Source of the DNA: Agromyces sp. Root81
GTDB taxonomy: Bacteria > Actinomycetota > Actinomycetes > Actinomycetales > Microbacteriaceae
Assembly (NCBI RefSeq): GCF_001429165.1
Contig: NZ_LMIR01000002.1
Location: 1,539,261-1,603,260, forward strand
Length of the DNA: 64,000 nt
Reading direction: 5' to 3'
A program made the translations under genes and the position numbers. Every line of letters starts with the position of its first letter. Position 1 is the first letter of the stretch. Shown one piece after another: positions 34,267-43,700 of the stretch. Under the pieces are notes generated by a model that saw only the letters and a list, made by a program, of their open reading frames with translations, made no database searches and was not told the DNA's origin.

Positions 34267-35472
34267 ATGACCCGACGCGCCCTCGCGGCATCCGCCGCCG
34301 TGACCGCACTCGCGCTCGCCCTCACCGGCTGCGTCGCGAAATCCGACCTCGCCTCGGCGATCGCGGTCGACATCACCGACGACGGATGCGCCGTGGCCAC
34401 CGCCACCGCACCCGCCGGCGCCGTGACGTTCACGCTCGCCAACACCGGCTCCGACGTCAACGAGTTCGAGATCCTCGCCGACGACCAGCTGCGCATCGTG
34501 GGCGAGAAGGAGAACGTCACCCCGGGTCAGACCGTCGACTTCACCGCGCAGCTCGAACCGGGCACCTACTACACGGCGTGCAAGTTCCAGCAGGTGGGCG
34601 CCCCGATCGGGCTGGCGGAGTTCAACGTCACGGGCGAGGCCTCCGAGGTCTCCGCCGACGACCAGGCGCTCACCGACCAGGCCGTCACCGAGTACCTCGG
34701 GTACGTGCGCTCGCAGTCGGCCGAGCTGCTGCCGCTCGTCGAGACGTTCGCCGCCGCGTACGCCGCCGGCGACGACGAGACCGCCCGCTCGCTCTTCGCC
34801 GCGACCCGCGTGCCCTACGAGCGCATCGAGCCCACGGCAGAGGCGTTCGGCGACCTCGACCCGAAGATCGACTTCCGCGAGGTCGACGCCGTCGCCGACG
34901 GCCTCGAGTGGACCGGCTTCCACCGCATCGAGAAGGACCTCTGGCCGCCGGCGGCCGGCGACCTGAACTCCGACGGTCAGGACGCGCTGAAGGACTGGGC
35001 GCCGTCGACCCCTGAGGAGCGCCAGGCGTATGCCGACGGCCTCGTCGCGGATGTCGCGGAGCTGCACGAGCTCGTGACCGCGAAGGACTTCACCGTCTCG
35101 CTCGCCGACATCTCGAACGGCGCGATCGCCCTCCTCGATGAGGTCGCAGCGGGCAAGATCACCGGTGAGGAGGACTGGTGGTCGGGCACCGACCTCTCCG
35201 ACTTCGCCGCCAACGTGCAGGGCGCAGGCGTCGCGTTCGGCGCGGTCCGGGCGCTCGCCGAGTCGAAGGGCGACGAGGGCGCCGAGCTCGCGACCGAGAT
35301 CGACGAGCAGTTCACCGCGCTCGAGGCGGCGCTCGCCGAGTACGGCTCGCTCGAGTCGGGCTTCGTCGACTACGCGACGCTGACCGACGCCGACACGAAG
35401 GCGCTCAGCGACCAGGTCAACGCACTCGCCGAGCCGCTCTCGCAGCTGACCGCAACGGTGCTCGGGGTCTGA
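34267..35472 (+). CDS. efeO: Iron uptake lipoprotein EfeO
   Basis: A 401-residue protein. The lipoprotein signal ends at ALTGC (Cys22). A cupredoxin-like domain (about 30-125, with FEILADDQLRIVGEKENV and YTACKF) is followed by the imelysin-like M75 domain with the HxxE metal motif HRIE (219-222). EfeO delivers iron to the permease from the outer face of the membrane. It begins 45 bases after efeU and its stop overlaps the efeB start by one base. Confidence 0.95.
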   Translation: MTRRALAASAAVTALALALTGCVAKSDLASAIAVDITDDGCAVATATAPAGAVTFTLANTGSDVNEFEILADDQLRIVGEKENVTPGQTVDFTAQLEPGTYYTACKFQQVGAPIGLAEFNVTGEASEVSADDQALTDQAVTEYLGYVRSQSAELLPLVETFAAAYAAGDDETARSLFAATRVPYERIEPTAEAFGDLDPKIDFREVDAVADGLEWTGFHRIEKDLWPPAAGDLNSDGQDALKDWAPSTPEERQAYADGLVADVAELHELVTAKDFTVSLADISNGAIALLDEVAAGKITGEEDWWSGTDLSDFAANVQGAGVAFGAVRALAESKGDEGAELATEIDEQFTALEAALAEYGSLESGFVDYATLTDADTKALSDQVNALAEPLSQLTATVLGV

Positions 35473-36848
35473 TGAGCGACGAAGCGCAGGGTGAGAAGCA
35501 GCCGACGCAGGAGGGCGCGTCTCGAACCCCGGCTCTCGCCGGCGAGGGTTTCGAGTCGCCTTCTCCGTCGGCTCCTCACCCCGCGAGTGGCGTGAGCCGC
35601 CGCGGTCTGTTCGGGCTGCTCGGCGCGGGCGCGGCCGGCGCGGTGGTCGGTGCTGCCGCCGGGGCCGGCGTCGCGGTCGCGGCGACCGGCGGTGCCGGGG
35701 CGGCGAGCCCCGCGGCATCCGTCTACCCGTTCTTCGGCGCGCACCAGGCCGGCATCGTCACCCCCGCGCAGGACCGCCTGCACTTCGCCGCCTTCGACGT
35801 CGTCGACACCCTCGACCGCGACGGGCTGATCGCGCTGCTGAGGGAGTGGACGGATGCCGCGGCTCGGCTGAGCCAGGGCCTCGAGGTCGCCGAGGGCGGG
35901 GCCGTCGGCGGCTCCGACTACGCGCCGCCGGTCGACACGGGCGAAGCGCTCGGCCTGCCCGCGAGCGGGCTCACGATCACCTTCGGGTTCGGTCCGGGTC
36001 TCTTCACCGACGCATCGGGGGCCGACCGGTTCGGCCTCGCGGCCCGGCGTCCGGCGATGCTCGAACCGCTGCCGCGGTTCCAGGGCGACGCGCTCGTGCC
36101 CGAGATCTCGGGCGGCGACCTCTGCATCCAGGCCTGCGCCGACGACCCGCAGGTCGCCGTGCACGCGATCCGCAACCTCAGCCGCATCGCGTTCGGGCGG
36201 GCGAGCCTGCGCTGGTCGCAGCTCGGCTTCGGCCGCACCTCGTCGACGTCGACGACGCAGGCGACCCCGCGCAACCTCTTCGGGTTCAAGGACGGCACCG
36301 CGAACGTCAAGGCCGAGGAGCAGGCCACCGTCGACGACCAGATCTGGGTGCACGCAGCCGACGAGCCCGCCTGGCTCGCGGGCGGTTCGTACCTCGTCGC
36401 CCGGCGCATCCGCATGATCATCGAGAACTGGGACCGCGTGCAGCTCGGCGAGCAGGAGATGCTCGTCGGTCGCTCGAAGGGCGAGGGGGCGCCGCTCTCC
36501 GGCGGCACCGAGTTCACCGAGCCCGACTTCGAGAAGACCGGCGCGACCGATGCGCCGCTCATCGACACCAACGCGCACGTGCGGCTCGCGCACCCCACGA
36601 CGAACGGCGGAGCTCGTATGCTCCGCAGGGGATACAACTTCGTCGACGGCAACGACTCGCTCGGCCGGCTCGACGCCGGACTCTTCTTCCTGTCGTTCCA
36701 GCGCTCGCCGCAGCAGTTCATCGACGTGCAGACGAGTCTCGCGCGCGACGGACTGAACGAGTACCTGAAGCACGTCGGCTCGGCGATCTTCGCGGTGCCC
36801 GGCGGGGTCTCCGAGGGCGAGTTCGTGGGTCAGTCGCTCTTCGCCTGA
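35472..36848 (+). CDS. efeB: Dye-decolourising peroxidase EfeB, Tat-exported
   Basis: A 458-residue heme peroxidase. The Tat signal has SRRGLFGLLGAGAAGAVVG after a longer N-region (about residues 40-70). The Dyp hallmark is GFKDGTAN with the catalytic Asp, and the proximal His is likely in the NTNAHVRLAHP segment. EfeB oxidises ferrous iron or strips heme iron for uptake through EfeU and EfeO. The ATG at 35472 overlaps the efeO TGA. End of the operon. Confidence 0.95.
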   Translation: MSDEAQGEKQPTQEGASRTPALAGEGFESPSPSAPHPASGVSRRGLFGLLGAGAAGAVVGAAAGAGVAVAATGGAGAASPAASVYPFFGAHQAGIVTPAQDRLHFAAFDVVDTLDRDGLIALLREWTDAAARLSQGLEVAEGGAVGGSDYAPPVDTGEALGLPASGLTITFGFGPGLFTDASGADRFGLAARRPAMLEPLPRFQGDALVPEISGGDLCIQACADDPQVAVHAIRNLSRIAFGRASLRWSQLGFGRTSSTSTTQATPRNLFGFKDGTANVKAEEQATVDDQIWVHAADEPAWLAGGSYLVARRIRMIIENWDRVQLGEQEMLVGRSKGEGAPLSGGTEFTEPDFEKTGATDAPLIDTNAHVRLAHPTTNGGARMLRRGYNFVDGNDSLGRLDAGLFFLSFQRSPQQFIDVQTSLARDGLNEYLKHVGSAIFAVPGGVSEGEFVGQSLFA

Positions 36849-36888
36849 GCACGCAGGGCGACCCGATGCAGGGCGCGCCGCGTAGGCC

Positions 36889-37296
36889 TCAGTCGTCGAC
36901 CTTCACCAGCCAGCGCCCGCCGCCCTGGTCGACGAGCACCCCGTTGACCCGCGTGCCGTCGTCGAGTTCCGCCGTGAAGTCGATGGGCGCCAGGCCGCGC
37001 TCGGAGACGCCCATCCCGCCACTGAACGTCGGCGAGATGTAGCCGAGCTCCTCGAGGGCCTGCTCGCGCGCCCGCGTGTCCCAGATGCCCGAGAGCACCC
37101 AGGCCATGCCGCCGGCGGTGAGCGCCGAGACGATGAAGAGGACGTACCCGAGCTCGCGAATCGGCTTCGAGCGGCGCCGAGTGCCGACGATCGAGACCAC
37201 GACGGCCACGACGAGCACCACCAGGGGGATCGCGACCGGCCACGGGTTCCAGGGGGTGATCGTGACGATCACGTCGACCGCGGCGGCCAGGGTCAT
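36889..37296 (-). CDS. Small membrane protein with C-terminal beta-rich domain
   Basis: A 135-residue protein with two hydrophobic helices (AIPLVVLVVAVVVSIVGT and LGYVLFIVSALTAGGMAWVL), then a soluble part (ISPTFSGGMGVSERGLAPIDF, TRVNGVLVDQGGGRWLVKVDD). The start ATG overlaps the stop of the LysM lipoprotein gene by 4 bases (ATGA), so the two are translationally coupled and probably act together at the cell wall. No family was recognised. Confidence 0.7.
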   Translation of the reverse strand: MTLAAAVDVIVTITPWNPWPVAIPLVVLVVAVVVSIVGTRRRSKPIRELGYVLFIVSALTAGGMAWVLSGIWDTRAREQALEELGYISPTFSGGMGVSERGLAPIDFTAELDDGTRVNGVLVDQGGGRWLVKVDD

Positions 37297-37772
37297 CCGG
37301 TCTTGGTCCAGTCGAGGTTGATGACGTCGCCGATGTAGACGTTCTCGCCGAAGTCGTGCACCTGCGGATTCATGCGCAGCATCTGCTGCTGCGGCAGGTC
37401 GAAGCGCTGGGCGATGTCGAAGAAGCTGTCGCCCGAGACCACGACGTAGCTGATCGGCATGCCGGAGCCGTCGAGCGATGGGGTGCCGTTGGCGCCGTCG
37501 CGCGCGCCGAGGTCGACTGCGGGGCCGGGTTCGTAGACGGGCGCCGGCGCGTTCGGCACGGGCTCGGGGGCCGGCGCGGGGGCGGGCTCGACGGGCGGCG
37601 CGGCGGTCGGAGTCGGAGTCGGCTTGGGCTTCGGGGTGGCCGTGACGGTCGCGACGACCGTGACCGGTGGCGGGGTCGGGGCTGCGACGCATCCGCTCAG
37701 CAGCAGCGCGCCCGACATCGCGAGCACTCCCACGGCGACGGATGCCGCGATTCTGCCGACTGCTCGCCTCAC
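37293..37772 (-). CDS. LysM-domain lipoprotein
   Basis: A 159-residue lipoprotein. A signal peptide with lipobox LLSGC is followed by a Pro/Thr/Ala linker of about 60 residues and a C-terminal LysM domain (ISYVVVSGDSFFDIAQRFDLP ... QVHDFGENVYIGDVINL). LysM binds peptidoglycan. The GTG at 37772 was chosen because GGAGG lies 4 bases upstream. It is coupled to the small membrane protein that follows. Confidence 0.85.
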   Translation of the reverse strand: MRRAVGRIAASVAVGVLAMSGALLLSGCVAAPTPPPVTVVATVTATPKPKPTPTPTAAPPVEPAPAPAPEPVPNAPAPVYEPGPAVDLGARDGANGTPSLDGSGMPISYVVVSGDSFFDIAQRFDLPQQQMLRMNPQVHDFGENVYIGDVINLDWTKTG

Positions 37773-37892
37773 CGGGCCTCCAACCGTGGGGTGGCACGCC
37801 ACCCTCGGCGCGCCGGTCGGTTCACCCTATCTGCTGCGGCAGGTTCGCGACAGCGAGCCGAAGGTGACATTCGGGCCGGGAATCCGGCCCGT

Positions 37893-39392
37893 TCACGTCG
37901 TCGAGCCGGGCGGGTGGAGTGGGGAGGAGGGCCAGGGGCCGGCGAGGCCGTCGAGGATGGCGCTGCGAATGCGCGCGAGCCCCTCGACGAGCTGGGTGTC
38001 GCTCGGCGCCGCGTAGCCGAAGACGATGCCGGGCCGCTCGTCGCCGAGCACCGCGGAGTAGTCCGAGAGCGGTGCGACGGCGACACCCTCGCTCGCGAGC
38101 CGGGTCACGAGGGCAGCGGATGCCGCGGCATCCGGCAGCTCGACGACCGCGTGCAGCCCGCCGGCGAGTCCGGAGAGGGGAGCCCCCGGCAGGCCGTCGA
38201 GGTCAGCGAGCACGAGCCCGCGCCGATGGGCGTACTCGCGCCGCGAGACCGCGATGTGCCGCCGCACGGCGCCGCTCGCGAGCAGCTCGGCGATCGCGTG
38301 CTGCGCGACGCCGGGCACCGGGCAGGCCTCATCGTCGCGCGCCCCGGCGATCGCCGCGCGCAGTTCGCGGTTCGACGGCGGCAGCACGAGGTAGCCGAGC
38401 CGGATCCACGGCGTCAGCACCTTCGAGAAGCTGCCGACGAGCACGACCCTGCCGGCGTCGTCGAGGGAGGCCAGCGCGGGCAGGGGCGGCCCGAGGTGGC
38501 GGAACTCGCTGTCGTAGTCGTCCTCGATCACGAGCCCGCCCGTCTCCCGCGCCCAGGCGATGAGGTCGAGGCGGGTCGAGACGGGGAGGCGCCCGCCGAG
38601 GGGGTACTGGTGGCTCGGCGTGACCATGACGGCGTCGGGCCGGCCGGGCAGGCGCCGCAGGGCGCCGACGTCGAAGCCGTCGCGATCGACGGTGACGGGC
38701 GCCGTTCGGGCGCCCCGCCGCTCGAACAGGCGGCGCGCAGACGGGTAGCCGGGATGTTCGATCGCGATCAGCGGCGGCCGCCCGGCGAGGTGCGCGACGA
38801 CGGATGCCACGAGCCCGAGCGCCTCGCTCGTGCCGGCGGTGACGACGATGTCGTCGGGCGAGCAGGCGAGTCCGCGCGCATGCCGCAGGTGATCGGCGAT
38901 CTCGGCGCGCAGCCGCGGCACGCCGAACAGCGGCGGCGAATCCGCGGGCACCTCGAGCGCGGCGGCCTGCCGCCAGGCTGCTCGCCAGGCGCGGGTGTCG
39001 ATGCGCGAGGTCGAGGGCCGGCCGGGCAGCAGGTTGATGCGCGGCTCCACAGGGCGCTCGGTCGTGGGTGCCGATGGCACCGGTGCCGTCGCCGGTGCCG
39101 TCGGCGCGGTCGCCGTGGCGCCCCCAGCCGGGTCGAGGAGCGGCTGGATCTCGGCGACGCGTGTCGCCGCACCCTGCCGGGTCTCGAGGTAGCCCTCGCC
39201 GGCGAGCTGGTCGTAGGCCGAGACGACGGCGCTCCGCGAGACGCCGAGCGCCTTCGCGAGGGCGCGGGTCGACGGCACGGGGTCGCCGGGGCGGAGGCTG
39301 CCGTCGAGCACGCCCTGCCGCAGCGCGGTCACGAGCTGGGCACCGATGGGCAGGCCGGAGGCGCGGTCGAGGGTGATGATCGGACCGTCCAC
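37893..39392 (-). CDS. MocR/PdxR-type GntR regulator with aminotransferase domain
   Basis: A 499-residue fusion. The N-terminal GntR winged helix (about 10-75: QLVTALRQGVLDGSLRPGDPVPSTRALAKALGVSRSAVVSAYDQL) is joined by a Pro/Ala/Thr linker to a type I aminotransferase domain with the PLP-binding Lys in GSFSKVLTPWIRLGY and the EDDYDSEFRH block. MocR proteins sense PLP or amino-acid derivatives and often control pyridoxal or GABA metabolism. The GTG at 39392 was chosen for GAGGAG 6 bases upstream. It is divergent from the PNP-oxidase-fold gene, so it probably regulates it. Confidence 0.92.
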   Translation of the reverse strand: MDGPIITLDRASGLPIGAQLVTALRQGVLDGSLRPGDPVPSTRALAKALGVSRSAVVSAYDQLAGEGYLETRQGAATRVAEIQPLLDPAGGATATAPTAPATAPVPSAPTTERPVEPRINLLPGRPSTSRIDTRAWRAAWRQAAALEVPADSPPLFGVPRLRAEIADHLRHARGLACSPDDIVVTAGTSEALGLVASVVAHLAGRPPLIAIEHPGYPSARRLFERRGARTAPVTVDRDGFDVGALRRLPGRPDAVMVTPSHQYPLGGRLPVSTRLDLIAWARETGGLVIEDDYDSEFRHLGPPLPALASLDDAGRVVLVGSFSKVLTPWIRLGYLVLPPSNRELRAAIAGARDDEACPVPGVAQHAIAELLASGAVRRHIAVSRREYAHRRGLVLADLDGLPGAPLSGLAGGLHAVVELPDAAASAALVTRLASEGVAVAPLSDYSAVLGDERPGIVFGYAAPSDTQLVEGLARIRSAILDGLAGPWPSSPLHPPGSTT

Positions 39393-39404
39393 GCGGCGCT
39401 CCTC

Positions 39405-39451
39405 ACTGGACTGCTCGGAATTGCGAGAACTGGACTGTGAATGCGACCAGT
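39405..39451. promoter_or_regulatory. Candidate MocR operator: two direct repeats plus an inverted half
   Basis: ACTGGACTG occurs at 39405-39413 and again at 39429-39437, 24 bases apart; CCAGT at 39447-39451 is an inverted partner of ACTGG. Paired direct repeats in a divergent promoter are the usual target layout of MocR/GabR/PdxR proteins. The divergent start codons are at 39392 and 39472. Confidence 0.6.
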
Positions 39452-39471
39452 GTACGGCCGAGACTCGAATC

Positions 39472-40164
39472 GTGACCACGATCGACCAGGCATCCCCAGC
39501 ACCCGCGCCCCGACGCATCCGCCGCATGTCGGAGCGCCAGACGACCGACCGCGACGCGCTCTTCGAGCTCCTCGACACCGAACTCGTCGGCCACCTGGCC
39601 GTCGCCGCCGACGGCGTGCCGATCGTCGTGCCGATGGGCTACGCCCGCGACGGCGAGTACCTGCTCGTGCACGGCTCGACCGGCGGCGGGTTCGCTCTGC
39701 GCGCGGCATCCGAGGGCCGGACCGTGGCCTTCGCCGTGACCGCGCTCGACGGGCTCGTCTTCGCCCGTTCGCTCTTCGACAGCTCGATGAACTACCGCAG
39801 CGCCGTCGTCTACGGCGTGCTCGAGCCGGTTGAGGGCGAGGCGGCGGATGCCGCGCTGCTCGCGCTCTCGGAACGGCTCATGCCCGGCCGCCCCGCCGAG
39901 GTGCGCGCCATGACCCGCAAGGAGATCGCCGCCACCAGGGTGCTGCGACTCCGGCTGGACGACGTGGTCGTGAAGACGAGGGCGGCCGGGGCCTCGGAGG
40001 CGGAGGACGACGGCGAGGACCACTCCGTCTGGGCCGGCGTCGTGCCGCTCGTCCGCCGATGGGGCGCACCGGAGCCCTCAGTGCTGACCCCCGAAGGCAC
40101 CCCGACACCGGACTCGGTGGTCGCACTGTCGACGTCGGCCGACGGCCCAGGCAGGCTGCTCTGA
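39472..40164 (+). CDS. Pyridoxamine 5'-phosphate oxidase-fold flavin-binding protein
   Basis: A 230-residue split-barrel protein (PNPOx-like, Pfam Pyridox_ox_2-type). Recognisable pieces are GHLAVAADGVPIVVPMGYARDGEYLLVHGSTGGG and MNYRSAVVYGVLEPVEG, then a final Ala/Glu-rich segment. It is expected to bind FMN or F420. It is divergent from a MocR regulator, and such pairs are common; a function linked to pyridoxal or detoxification is possible. The GTG at 39472 lacks a strong leader; an ATG at 39526 is an alternative. Confidence 0.82.
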   Translation: MTTIDQASPAPAPRRIRRMSERQTTDRDALFELLDTELVGHLAVAADGVPIVVPMGYARDGEYLLVHGSTGGGFALRAASEGRTVAFAVTALDGLVFARSLFDSSMNYRSAVVYGVLEPVEGEAADAALLALSERLMPGRPAEVRAMTRKEIAATRVLRLRLDDVVVKTRAAGASEAEDDGEDHSVWAGVVPLVRRWGAPEPSVLTPEGTPTPDSVVALSTSADGPGRLL

Positions 40165-40218
40165 GGTTTCTTCGGTTTCCATCGGATTCCGCCGGTTCAT
40201 GCAGAAGGGAGGTGCGCC

Positions 40219-40335
40219 ATGTTCTCGATCCTGTTCCTCGCAGCGGTCGCGCTGATCGCCGTCGTGGCGGTCTCCGCCGCGGTCGTGCAGTTCGCCCGCG
40301 ACGGCTACCGTCGCACGCCGACGATCGCACACTGA
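40219..40335 (+). CDS. Very small membrane protein (38 residues)
   Basis: MFSILFLAAVALIAVVAVSA starts a single transmembrane helix, followed by AVVQFARDGYRRTPTIAH. GGGAGG stands 7 bases before the ATG, which is ideal. A 12-bp stem hairpin follows 25 bases after the stop. It lies 54 bases after the PNPOx-fold gene and may share its transcript. Function unknown; a role in a membrane complex is typical of such proteins. Confidence 0.65.
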   Translation: MFSILFLAAVALIAVVAVSAAVVQFARDGYRRTPTIAH

Positions 40336-40360
40336 TCACCGCCGCCTGCCGCCTCGTGCC

Positions 40361-40388
40361 TGCCGCCTCAGACGGATCTGAGGCGGCA
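40361..40388 (+). terminator. Hairpin terminator (12-bp stem, 4-nt loop)
   Basis: TGCCGCCTCAGA at 40361-40372 pairs perfectly with TCTGAGGCGGCA at 40377-40388 across loop CGGA. There is no T-tract, as usual in actinobacteria. It ends the PNPOx/small-protein transcript. Confidence 0.75.
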
Positions 40389-40489
40389 GCCGCAGTGAAA
40401 TAGGGCGATCGCCCGATGAGCCTCAGGTGCCTCAGAGCACACGCTGGAGGCATCCGGTCGCACGATCGGAGACACCCGGGGAGGGCAAC

Positions 40490-40669
40490 ATGCAGTTCTC
40501 TGCAGACTTCATCGCACTGCACGCGCACCAGAGCGACGTGCACCGTGCCGAGCGGGAGCTCGGGCTGCAGCGTGGCATCGACGAGGTCGGTTCCGACGAC
40601 GCGGGGGCGTCGTCGGAACCGGTCCTTCGCCGCCGCCTGCACCGCGCGCCGCGCCTCGCCCTGCGGTGA
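40490..40669 (+). CDS. Small protein, unknown function (59 residues)
   Basis: MQFSADFIALHAHQSDVHRA begins a short soluble protein with an Arg-rich C-terminus (RRRLHRAPRLALR). GGGAGGG lies 4 bases before the ATG, giving a clear translation start. No domain was recognised. It stands alone between the terminator and the LAL regulator gene. Confidence 0.5.
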   Translation: MQFSADFIALHAHQSDVHRAERELGLQRGIDEVGSDDAGASSEPVLRRRLHRAPRLALR

Positions 40670-40797
40670 TCGCGACGGCGATCGCGGAGGCGACGGCGGC
40701 CACGACGGCGCCTGCGACCGTGTCGGCGATTCCGCCGAGCGCGATCACGGATGCCGCGGAGGCTGCCGCTGTCGGAGGGACGTGGCACGATGAGATC

Positions 40798-43700
40798 GTG
40801 ACCACGTCAGCGGCGGCCATGGTCGGCCGTGACGCCGACCTCGCGAGGCTCGATGAGCACCTCGACGAGGTGCGCGCCGGCGCGCCGTTCACGGTCATCA
40901 TCGGCGGCGAGGCGGGCATCGGCAAGACCCGGCTCGTGCGCGAGTTCCAGCGCTCGCTGCCGTCCGATGTGCGCCTGCTCGCCGGGCAGTGCGTCGACCT
41001 CGGCAGTGTCGCGGCGCCGTACGCGCCGGTGAAGGCGGCGCTGCGCACGCTCATCGCCGACATCGGGCCCGAGCGGGTGCTCGAGGCGGCCGGTCCCGGC
41101 CGAGCGGCGCTCGCGGCGCTCCTGCCCGAGCTCGCGGCATCCGACCCCGACGCCGCAGCCACCGCTGCAGCGGCTCCGGCGGGCATCGGCGCCGCAACCG
41201 GACAGTTGCACGAGGGCATCGCGGTGCTCCTCGAGACCGTCTCCCGCGAGCGGCCGGTCGTGTTCGTCATCGAAGACCTGCACTGGGTCGACGCTGCGAC
41301 GCTCGCACTGCTGCGGTTCCTGCTGCGTGCGCTCGGGTCGAGCCGGGTGCTCACCGTGCTCACCTACCGCAGCGAAGACGTGACGCGCGGGCATCCGCTG
41401 CGCGCCTTCCTCTCCGAGGCCGAGCGCGACCGCTGGGTCGATCGCCGCGAGCTCTCGCGGCTCACCCGCGCGCAGGTGCGCAAGCTCACGAAGTCGCTCG
41501 TGGGCGAGCCGCCGACGGACGCGGTCATCGACACGGTGTTCCGGCGCAGCGACGGCGTGCCGTTCTTCATCGAAGAGCTCGTCGGGCTCGACGGCTGCCG
41601 CGACGAGGGCGAGCTGCCCGACACGCTGCGCGAGCTGCTCCTCGCGCGCTACGAGCGCCTCAGCGATTCGGCGCAGGCGCTGCTGCGCGTCGTGAGCGTC
41701 GGGGGAGTGCGCATCTCGCACGCGCTGCTCGAGGCCGTGTTCCCCGGCACGGCCGGCGACCTCGAACTCGCGGCCCGCGAGAGCGTGCTGGCCGGCGTGC
41801 TCACGATCGACGGCGACGACTACGCGTTCCGGCACGCTCTCGTGCGCGAGGCGATCCTCGCCGACCTGCTGCCCGGCGAACGGGCCCGATTCCACTCGCG
41901 GTACGCCGAGGCCTACGAGGCGGCGGCCACGACCGGCACCCGGCGCCTCGCGGCCGAGATCTCGTTCCACTGGCTCGGCGCGCACGATGCCGCGCGCGCC
42001 TTCCCCGCCACGATCCAGGCGATGCGCGAGGCCCGCTCCGCAGCCGCGTACGGCACCGCCGCGCAGCTCGGCGAACGAGCGATCGGCCTGTGGGACGTGG
42101 TTCCCGAGCCCGAGCACTCGGCGGGCATGACGAAGCTCGAGCTCATGGGGCGCACCGCCTCGCACCTCCGAAACGCCGGCGAGGGCGAGCGGAGCCTCGC
42201 CCTCGTCAAGGCCGCGCTCGCCGAGTGCCCCCGCGATGAGCCGCAGTACCCCCGATTCCTGCGCGACAAGGCGATGGACCTCGCCAGCGTGGGGCGGCCG
42301 GGGTCGATCCCGGTGCTCGAAGAAGCGCTCGAGGTGCTCGGCGATCGGCCGAGCGAACTCCGCATGACGGTGCTCATCGTGCTCGCCGGCCGGTTCATGA
42401 TCGAAGGGCAGCTCGACGAAGCCGTCGACACGGCCGAGCGCGCGCTCGAGGTCGCGCTCGAGGTCGAATCGCCGCGTTACGCCTCGCTCGCCGCCAATGT
42501 GGCCGCCGTCAGCCGCGCGAGCCGCGGCGAGGTCGAGGCGGGCTTCGCCGGCCTCGAACGTGCGAAGGAACTCGCGCACGGCGACGGTGCGGCGATGCTG
42601 CGCTACTGGGTCAACGCCTCCGACCTGCACTTCCTGGTCGGCAACTACGCCGAAGCTGTGCGCCTCGCCGAACAGGGGCTCGAACAGGCACGGGCCCAGG
42701 GCGTCGAGCGCAGCTCCGGCCTCATCCTCGCCTCCAACGCGGTCGACCCGCTCTTCGCGCTCGGCGAGTGGGATCGTGCCGCGGCGCTCATCGAACGCGC
42801 ACTCGCCCTCGACCCGCCAGGGCCGTTCGGGGTGTACCTGCAGCGGGCGCGCATCTGGTCGATCCTGTGGCTCGGCGACCCGGTGCGTGCGGCCGAGGAG
42901 TTCCGCAGGGTCCGCTCGACCATGACCGACATCATGGAGGTCGAGGAGCAGACCCGACTCAGCGTCAGTCGGGTCGCCGCCGAGGTCGCGCTCGCCGGAG
43001 GCGATGTCGCCGGCGCCTGGCGCGAGGCGAAGCGGGTGCTCGACGAGCGCGGGCTGCCGCTGCCCGGCTACGGCCTTCCGCTCGTCTGGGTCGCGGCTCG
43101 TGTCGTGGGCGCTGCCCGTTCCGGCGACGGTGCCGGCCGCGAGCGTGCCGGCGGCATTCCCGATGCCCTCGCCGCAGAGATCGGCGCGGCCGAACCGGCG
43201 CTCCGCGAGGTGCTCGCCGCCATGCACAACTGGCCGACGCAGGAGATCTGGGCGGCGTTCTTCGAGGCCGAACTCGCCGAGGCGCCCAGCGGCACCGCCG
43301 GGTCCGACGCCGAGGCCTGGCAGGCCGCCGCGAAGGCCGCGGCCGCGCCCACCGCACCCGGCTACCTCGCTCCCTACGCCCTCACCCGCCAGGGCGAGGC
43401 CGAGCTCGCACTCGGCGACCGGGCCGCAGCCAAGGTCACCCTGCAGAGCGCCTTCGACCTCGCACTCAGCGGCGGGGTCGGCGCGGTGCGCGATCGCGTC
43501 GAACAGGTCGCCGCGGCGGCCGGGCTCGCCCTCGACGGCGGCATGGGCTCGGGCCGCAGCAGGGCGGCGAGCGGCAGCGGCGCTCCGGGCATCGCGGGTG
43601 CCGGGGCATCCGACGATGTCATCGCCGAACTCACCGCCCGCGAGCGTCAGGTGCTCGAACTCATCGCCGAGGGGCTCAGCAACCGCCAGATCGGTGAACG

